From: Candidatus Methylomirabilota bacterium
GTDB lineage: Bacteria > Methylomirabilota > Methylomirabilia > Methylomirabilales > Methylomirabilaceae
Length of the DNA stretch: 12,068 nt
NCBI GenBank assembly: GCA_028869615.1
Contig: JAGWRQ010000052.1
Span: 1-12,068 of the forward strand
Reading direction: 5' to 3'
This document shows, piece after piece, positions 7,505 to 12,068 of the stretch. The stretch's first letter is position 1; the number at the start of each line of letters is the position of its first letter. The notes under the pieces were generated by a model. It had not been told where the DNA came from. It was given only the letters and a program-made list of their open reading frames with translations, and did no database searches. The translations under genes were made by a program, and so were the position numbers.

Positions 7505-8632
7505 ATGGTGCATTTCAGATTAACTGAGCGCCAGGCGGTTTGGACCGCTTGGGTTATCTGGGCGATATTCCTGACGATCATCTGCATCATCGTGACGCTG
7601 CCCAGCAATGACCGCACCGTTACCCCCACCTACCGCAACGCCTCTCTTCAGTGGTTCGCCGACCAAGCCATCTATACTGAGGGGATCCACGGGTTCCTCT
7701 ATCTGCCCTCTGCGGCGGTGCTCTACCTGCCGTTTGCCTGGCCACCGTTCAGGGTGGGTGAACTGCTTTGGAGGATCGTTACCATCGGGAGTTTAGCCAG
7801 CGGGGTTTGGCGACTGTCGCGCCTGGTGGGACGGGAGATGGGAGTACAGATCTTTCCCCTGATAACGCTCTTGTCTATCCCGCCGGCCATGGATGGCGCT
7901 CGCAATGGCCAGATGAACTTGCTGCTAGTGGCGCTGATGATTCACGCGGTCGTAGAGCTCAGCGATCGGCGATGGTGGTGGGCCACCCTCTGGTTGTCGC
8001 TGGGACTGGCGCTTAAGCCGCTCATGATCGTGCTGATCCTGCTGGCAGCAGCCATCTACAGGCCGATGATCTGGCGGACGCTCATTGGTATCGCCGCAGT
8101 GCTGTTACTGCCATTTGTGGCCCAACATCCTGCATACGTGCTGCAGCAGTATCAACTGTGCGTGCGGAAGTTGGACACCTCCAGCAAGCCCGGATTCATC
8201 GCGCGCTTTAATGATCTTTTTGGGCTCATCCAGTCGCTGGGCATCGATCCCCCCCATGCTGTGCAGGTTGTCGTTCGAGCGCTGGCGGCTGGGCTCACCG
8301 TCGCACTGGCCTGGCTAGGCGTGAGAACCTGGGGTCAGGTGCGCGGCGCCGTGTTGGTCCTGGCGTTGGCCTCCTGTTACCTGATGCTGTTCAACCCCCG
8401 AACAGAGCTCAACAGCTACGCCATACTTGGTCCGTCGGTCGCCGTATTTGCCGCGTGGGCGTTTCTGGTGGATCGCTGCACTGCCGTCGGTTGGATGCTG
8501 GTGGCGATCGCGATCGGCATCTCTGCGAGCTATGCGATCGCAGGCAGGAACTACTGGCTCAGCCCCTCACTGGGCCTGATTTTCGCTGGGTACCTGGCAT
8601 ACTTTGTGCTTGCGGGAGTGCGGCAGTCGTAA
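7505..8632 (+). CDS. GT87/DUF2029-type polyprenyl-phosphate sugar-dependent glycosyltransferase (GT-C fold, multi-pass)
   Basis: Integral membrane protein of 375 residues with roughly nine or ten hydrophobic helices, beginning with one at about 13-32. It matches the general GT87/DUF2029 pattern: an extracytoplasmic loop with PTYRNASLQWF (41-51), GFLYLPSAAVLYLPF (63-77), NGQMNLLLVALM (134-145), LALKPLMIVLILL (168-180), and FNPRTELNSYAILGP (296-310). Members of this superfamily transfer a sugar from a polyprenyl-phosphate donor on the outer face of the membrane; donor and acceptor here are unknown. The acidic residue usually found in the first loop (a D-x-x-x-Y type pattern) seems replaced by Thr/Pro in TVTPTYR. 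The start has no clear ribosome site; a GTG at 7508 is an alternative and an in-frame stop at 7496 rules out a longer form. It is divergent from the czc operon and has no obvious functional partner nearby. Confidence 0.75.
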   Translation: MVHFRLTERQAVWTAWVIWAIFLTIICIIVTLPSNDRTVTPTYRNASLQWFADQAIYTEGIHGFLYLPSAAVLYLPFAWPPFRVGELLWRIVTIGSLASGVWRLSRLVGREMGVQIFPLITLLSIPPAMDGARNGQMNLLLVALMIHAVVELSDRRWWWATLWLSLGLALKPLMIVLILLAAAIYRPMIWRTLIGIAAVLLLPFVAQHPAYVLQQYQLCVRKLDTSSKPGFIARFNDLFGLIQSLGIDPPHAVQVVVRALAAGLTVALAWLGVRTWGQVRGAVLVLALASCYLMLFNPRTELNSYAILGPSVAVFAAWAFLVDRCTAVGWMLVAIAIGISASYAIAGRNYWLSPSLGLIFAGYLAYFVLAGVRQS

Positions 8633-8765
8633 TGGCTGTTAGGATTGGCGAGGTTGGCTTACGGTTCTGCCACTAGCCCTACTCAGGCGACGCGGCCGGT
8701 GAACCGGATGAATGCCTCGCTACGGATCTGTAGATTTGAGGTGGTTGCTTCTGTTCTCACGGGGC

Positions 8766-8794
8766 TTGACTTTGCTGCGATGCAAGGGTAGGCT
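8766..8794 (+). promoter_or_regulatory. Candidate sigma70-type promoter for tatAC
   Basis: TTGACT (8766-8771, five of six -35 positions) is followed by a 17-base spacer and TAGGCT (8789-8794, a weak -10 with three of six positions). The predicted transcript start near 8801 leaves a leader of about 37 bases before tatA. It is the best promoter-like match in the 205-base gap 8633-8837; the rest of that gap shows no gene. Confidence 0.4.
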
Positions 8795-8837
8795 CAAGCA
8801 GGAGATGGGGATGACCTGAGGGCGAGGAGATCACACG

Positions 8838-9125
8838 ATGTTCGGACTAGGGATGCCGGAGTTGATTGTCATCTTTGTCATCGCGCTCCTGGTCTTTGGC
8901 CCCAAGAAGCTTCCGGAGATCGGGCGCTCCCTGGGCCGAAGTCTGGCGGAGTTCAAGCGGGCCTCTGAAGAGCTGAAGGAGGGACTGGTGGCCGAGCTGT
9001 CGGCCGAGGAGGAAAAGCCGAGCGCGGCGAGTCAGCAGAAGCAAGAAGCCCCCGAGGCTGCAGCGCCTCCGACCGTAGGCCAGGAGGAAAGGCCGAAGGG
9101 ACCGCACGAGACGCGGAATGTCTGA
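8838..9125 (+). CDS. tatA: Twin-arginine translocase subunit TatA/TatE family
   Basis: Pore-forming subunit of the Tat pathway, which exports folded proteins carrying a twin-arginine signal. The 95 residues show the canonical build: a short N-terminal membrane helix (about 3-19, with Glu8), the hinge Phe20-Gly21-Pro22, an amphipathic helix [20 protein letters not shown] (23-42), and a charged, Ala/Glu/Pro-rich disordered tail. A good ribosome site, GAGGAGA (8824-8830), lies seven bases before the ATG. The last eight bases overlap tatC, indicating a coupled operon. The Phe-Gly-Pro-Lys-Lys hinge and the GRSLG pattern are TatA-like, while Glu8 is a position where TatB often has an acid. No separate tatB is next to it, so it may serve both roles as in minimal TatAC systems; a tatB elsewhere in the genome cannot be excluded. 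Confidence 0.92.
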   Translation: MFGLGMPELIVIFVIALLVFGPKKLPEIGRSLGRSLAEFKRASEELKEGLVAELSAEEEKPSAASQQKQEAPEAAAPPTVGQEERPKGPHETRNV

Positions 9126-9918
9126 TGAGAAGATGTCGTTTTTCTCCCATCTGGAGGAGCTCCGGAAGCGGATTATTATCTGTCTGGCAGCCATCGGGAT
9201 CGGGTTCGTTCTCACCTTCAACTATTCCGAGACGATCCTCCGCCTCCTGAAGCGCCCCCTGACAACCGACCTCGTTTTCTCCCGGACCTACCCCTTCCTG
9301 CGATCCATCCCCCGCCCGGGCCCTCCAGTCGATCTGATCTTCCTGGCGCCCGCCGAGGCGTTCTGGATGCACATGAAGATTGCCTTCTTTGCCGGCCTCA
9401 TGCTGGTCCTCCCGGTCATCCTGTATCAGATTTGGAAGTTCATTGCGCCTGGGCTGCTGCCGCGCGAGAAGCGCTATGCCCTCCCGTTTGTGGTGTTGTC
9501 TACCGTATTCTTTTTTTGTGGCCTGCTGTTTTGCTTCTACTTTGTCCTTCCGTTCGCCCTGAACTTTCTCCTGACATACAAAACAGAGAATCTGAAGCCG
9601 ATGATCTCTATCGGCAACTATATGGACTTCACCACAAAATTCCTGTTAGGCTTCGGAGTGGTGTTTGAACTTCCCCTGGTGATCGGGATCGCCGCCAAGA
9701 TGGGGTTGGTGACGCCTCAGTGGCTGTCCAGGAACCGGAAATACGCTATCCTCGTTAACTTCACGATTGCCGCCATCCTCACCCCCACCCCCGATGTCTT
9801 CAATCAGACGCTGATGGCGTTACCGATGTGCCTGCTGTACGAGGTTGGAATTCTGGCTGCCCGCATTCTGGTCAAGAAACCGGCGATGACCCCGCAGGAG
9901 GCGACGGAAGGGGTTTAG
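9118..9918 (+). CDS. tatC: Twin-arginine translocase subunit TatC
   Basis: Receptor subunit of the Tat translocase, a six-helix inner-membrane protein that binds the twin-arginine signal peptide. It has 266 residues, normal for the family. Diagnostic features are the cytoplasmic N-terminal [11 protein letters not shown] (8-18, Glu13/Glu14 in the signal-binding patch), [12 protein letters not shown] (76-87), [17 protein letters not shown] (103-119), the intramembrane FELP with Glu184, and [19 protein letters not shown] (220-238). The first periplasmic loop (about 47-76) is somewhat long and proline-rich (SIPRPGPP). The start codon overlaps the tatA stop region by eight bases; it has no strong ribosome site of its own, consistent with translational coupling. 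An ATG five codons downstream (9133) is a less likely start. It converges on phoU with a 30-base gap. Confidence 0.95.
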   Translation: MSDEKMSFFSHLEELRKRIIICLAAIGIGFVLTFNYSETILRLLKRPLTTDLVFSRTYPFLRSIPRPGPPVDLIFLAPAEAFWMHMKIAFFAGLMLVLPVILYQIWKFIAPGLLPREKRYALPFVVLSTVFFFCGLLFCFYFVLPFALNFLLTYKTENLKPMISIGNYMDFTTKFLLGFGVVFELPLVIGIAAKMGLVTPQWLSRNRKYAILVNFTIAAILTPTPDVFNQTLMALPMCLLYEVGILAARILVKKPAMTPQEATEGV

Positions 9919-9921
9919 GAC

Positions 9922-9942
9922 GTTCGAGGTTCCAAGTTTCAG
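9922..9942 (+). repeat. Three degenerate tandem heptamers between tatC and phoU
   Basis: The 30-base gap between the convergent tatC and phoU genes contains GTTCGAG, GTTCCAA and GTTTCAG in direct succession, all variants of GTTCNAG. I see no hairpin with a T-run here, so it does not look like a normal terminator. It may be a remnant of a short heptad repeat or chance. Confidence 0.35.
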
Positions 9943-9948
9943 GAAGAC

Positions 9949-11307
9949 TCACGCGTGCTTGAGAGCGATCGTTTCGACCACGTTCGCGACATCCTCACAG
10001 CGGTCGGTCACACCTTCCAGTAGTTCATAAATCTCCTTCCACTTGGTCACCTCCAGGACCGGAAGATCACCCTCAAACAGGCGGGCAACAGCAGGGCGAT
10101 AGAGGTCGTCTGCGGCGTTCTCCAACCGGTTGATCTCCACGCAGATCTCCTGTACGGTGTCGAACCTTGGCAGTTGGCTGACGGCCTTCGCGACCTGCTC
10201 AGCCGATGCCACAATGAGGGACACCATTTCGCGGGATTCGGGGGTCGGCTGATCGATTTTATAGAGCACCATCCTGGAGGCGGCCGCTTCTATGAAGTCT
10301 ACGACATCATCGAGGGCTGACGTCAACGCATGGAGGTTTTGTCGGTCGATGAACGGGATGAAAGTCTGGTTCAGCTTCTTCATGATGCGGTGAGTGATCG
10401 CATCTCCCTCGTGTTCAGCCTCCCTGACCTCTCGCCACTTTCCTACGCGATCGGTGTAATCCTCGAACATGACCTGTAGGGACCTTGCGGCTTGGAGGAG
10501 ATTGTGCGCGGCGGATTCGATTAGATCGAGAAACTCCCGTTCTTCGGGCATCAACCTGTGGGTCGCAAGGGCTGCCTCTCGATCAATTCCTGGAATTTCG
10601 GGTGAGACGCCCGCTGGGTGTCTCAACCCCTTTCGTATCTCCTTGTCGCCACGCTCCCGAATATCCTCTCCTCGAACGATATAGACGACATCCTCTGCGA
10701 TATTGGTGGCATGATCGGCGATCCGCTCCAGGTAGCGCGAGACCAGGATCAGGTCCAGGGCTCTTGGGATGATGGTCGGATCGGCCATCATGTAGGTGAG
10801 AAGCTCCCGGAAGATCTGGTCCCGTAGCAGATCGACGGAATCGTCCGACTCGATGACGATCCTGGCTAACTCCGGGTCTCGAGCGACGAAGGCGTCCAGG
10901 CTTTTCTTCACCATCTCCTGGCAGAGCTGGGCGATCCGCGGAATGTCGATAAGCGGCTTCAAGGCGGGCTGCGTGATGAGCAGTGAGGCGGCTTGGGCAA
11001 TGTTGACCGCCAGGTCGCCGATTCGCTCGATGTCGCTGTTGATCTTGATAGCCACCGCGATGAAGCGGAGATCGCCGGCCATTGGCTGTTGCAGGGCCAG
11101 GAGGGTAAAGCAGCGTTGATCGGTTTCGATGCACCGCTGATCCATCTCTTCCTCGTGGACAAAGACCTCCTGCGCCAGCGCCTCGCTCCTGTCGACTAGC
11201 GCCTTGACGCTCTTCACGATCATCGTCTCGGCCAGACTCCCCATCGCCAACAGGTGTTCTCTCAGTTCCTGCAATTGCTCATCGAAATGCCGTTGTGTAG
11301 TTTTCAT
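9949..11307 (-). CDS. phoU: PhoU fused to a DUF47/PhoU_div (Pit-accessory-like) domain
   Basis: Probable phosphate-signalling regulator of 452 residues, about twice the usual PhoU length (roughly 220-240). The start at 11307 (MKTTQRHFDEQLQ) has AGGA six bases upstream, overlapping the pstB stop; the frame runs open to 11604 but that extension only reads pstB out of frame. Residues 1 to about 220 are a complete PhoU with both three-helix repeats and their acidic metal-site motifs: SDIERIGDLAVNIA (91-104) and RYLERIADHATNIAED (191-206). A linker of about 30 residues follows. Residues about 252-452 read as a complete DUF47 protein: LMPEEREFLDLIE (252-264), EAEHEGDAITHRIM (296-309), FIDRQNLHALTSALDDVVDF (319-338), EINRLENAADDLYR (391-404), and WKEIYELLEGVTDRCEDVAN (423-442). 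PhoU normally restrains the PhoR kinase and PstSCAB activity. DUF47 proteins usually accompany Pit transporters. No frameshift or internal stop is visible. Confidence 0.9.
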   Translation of the reverse strand: MKTTQRHFDEQLQELREHLLAMGSLAETMIVKSVKALVDRSEALAQEVFVHEEEMDQRCIETDQRCFTLLALQQPMAGDLRFIAVAIKINSDIERIGDLAVNIAQAASLLITQPALKPLIDIPRIAQLCQEMVKKSLDAFVARDPELARIVIESDDSVDLLRDQIFRELLTYMMADPTIIPRALDLILVSRYLERIADHATNIAEDVVYIVRGEDIRERGDKEIRKGLRHPAGVSPEIPGIDREAALATHRLMPEEREFLDLIESAAHNLLQAARSLQVMFEDYTDRVGKWREVREAEHEGDAITHRIMKKLNQTFIPFIDRQNLHALTSALDDVVDFIEAAASRMVLYKIDQPTPESREMVSLIVASAEQVAKAVSQLPRFDTVQEICVEINRLENAADDLYRPAVARLFEGDLPVLEVTKWKEIYELLEGVTDRCEDVANVVETIALKHA

Positions 11308-11315
11308 ATGTTGTC

Positions 11316-12062
11316 CTAGCCGAACCGGCCCGTAATGTAGTCCTCCGTCTGTTGCTTGGAGGGTTTGACAAAGAGTTGCCTGGTGAGATCGTACTCGATC
11401 AACTGGCCAAGGTACAGGAAGGCGGTCCAATCCGAGACCCGGGCCGCCTGCTGCATATTGTGTGTGACGATCACGATCGTGTACTGCTGCTTCAGGTCGG
11501 CCATCAGCTCTTCGATCTTTCCCGTTGCAATCGGATCCAGCGCGGAGCACGGTTCGTCCATCAAGAGGACCTCCGGTTCGACGGCAATGGCCCTGGCGAT
11601 GCACAGTCGCTGCTGTTGTCCCCCCGACAGGCTGAGCGCGCTGCTGCGCAGGCGATCCTGGACCTCGTTCCAGAGGGCGGCTGCCCGCAGACTCTTTTCC
11701 ACGATCCCGTCCAGCGTCGACTGTCCGCGCATACCGAGGATCCTCGGCCCATAGGCGACGTTGTCATAGATCGTCTTCGGGAAGGGGTTCGATTTCTGGA
11801 ACACCATACCTACGCGTTGGCGGAGTTCCGTGATTTCCAGGGCCGGGTCATGGATGTCGAGTCCGCCGATCCGGATGGTCCCACTGACCGTTACCCCGTC
11901 GATGAGGTCGTTCATGCGGTTCAGACATCGCAGGAGGGTTGTCTTCCCGCACCCCGAGGGCCCGATGAAGGCCGTGACCTGATGCTTGGGGATATCGAGG
12001 CTGATATCCTGGAGGGCGAGCTTCTCTCCGTACTTGAGGGTCAACTTCCTGATTTCGATCAT
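11316..12062 (-). CDS. pstB: Phosphate ABC transporter ATP-binding protein PstB
   Basis: Cytoplasmic ATPase of the high-affinity PstSCAB phosphate importer. Visible motifs are Walker A GPSGCGKT (34-41), Q-loop VFQKSNPFP (87-95), the PstB-typical [12 protein letters not shown] (45-56), ABC signature LSGGQQQR (145-152), Walker B VLLMDEP (165-171, catalytic Glu170), D-loop SALD (173-176), and the switch His201 in [13 protein letters not shown]. The C-terminal DYITGRFG is also typical. The 248 residues are at the short end for the family. The frame stays open for the six bases to the window edge, so a slightly earlier start outside the window is possible. phoU follows after eight bases, the usual pst gene order; pstS, pstC and pstA would be expected upstream, beyond the right edge. 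Confidence 0.96.
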   Translation of the reverse strand: MIEIRKLTLKYGEKLALQDISLDIPKHQVTAFIGPSGCGKTTLLRCLNRMNDLIDGVTVSGTIRIGGLDIHDPALEITELRQRVGMVFQKSNPFPKTIYDNVAYGPRILGMRGQSTLDGIVEKSLRAAALWNEVQDRLRSSALSLSGGQQQRLCIARAIAVEPEVLLMDEPCSALDPIATGKIEELMADLKQQYTIVIVTHNMQQAARVSDWTAFLYLGQLIEYDLTRQLFVKPSKQQTEDYITGRFG

Positions 12063-12068
12063 CGGCTC

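Noticed and set aside
8696..8707. CCGGT-GA-ACCGG inverted repeat after the glycosyltransferase as a terminator
   Set aside because: The stem is only four or five pairs with a very tight loop, and no T-run follows it.
11308..11604. N-terminal extension of phoU to 11604 giving 551 residues
   Set aside because: These 99 residues only read pstB in another frame and resemble nothing. The start at 11307 has a ribosome site and a proper PhoU N-terminus.
1..12068. CRISPR arrays, tRNA or rRNA genes, insertion sequences or transposases
   Set aside because: I looked for regularly spaced repeats, tRNA-like folds and transposase motifs in the gaps and saw none. Nearly all of the window is filled by the genes listed.

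Overview
The window is GC-rich, densely packed bacterial DNA. It carries an outer-membrane porin, a tripartite RND efflux system with its own outer-membrane channel, and a Tat translocase, so the organism is a diderm (Gram-negative) bacterium. The two-gene tatA-tatC layout and the style of the czc and pst genes would fit an environmental lineage such as NC10/Methylomirabilota or a deltaproteobacterium-like group. That placement is a guess from general gene character and nothing in the window proves it.

Layout from left to right. Bases 1-1308 (+) hold an OprB-type carbohydrate porin whose start lies just outside the window. It converges, with a 15-base gap, on a long minus-strand operon (7270 down to 1324). 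That operon consists of a small membrane-anchored protein of unknown function, czcC (outer-membrane channel), czcB (periplasmic adaptor lipoprotein) and czcA (HME-RND pump). A good sigma70-type promoter (TTGACA-N16-TAAATT) sits immediately upstream of the small gene, which argues that this gene is real and leads the operon. The pump carries the acidic membrane motif of divalent-cation exporters (Zn/Co/Cd/Ni type) and not the Cu/Ag version. Diverging from this operon is a gene for a multi-pass GT87/DUF2029-type glycosyltransferase (7505-8632, +). After a 205-base gap with a plausible promoter come tatA and tatC (8838-9918, +, overlapping by 8 bases), which could form a minimal Tat export system without a separate tatB. 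TatC converges on a minus-strand phosphate cluster: pstB (12062-11316) followed after 8 bases by phoU (11307-9949).

The most notable object is that phoU gene. It encodes 452 residues, about twice the usual PhoU length. Residues 1 to about 220 are a complete two-repeat PhoU. Residues from about 252 to 452 read as a complete DUF47/PhoU_div protein, the PhoU-like partner normally encoded beside low-affinity Pit phosphate transporters. The two are joined in one uninterrupted frame by a linker of about 30 residues. It sits directly after pstB, so a regulator of the high-affinity Pst system appears fused to a Pit-type accessory regulator. The second item of interest is the uncharacterised small protein that leads the czc operon.
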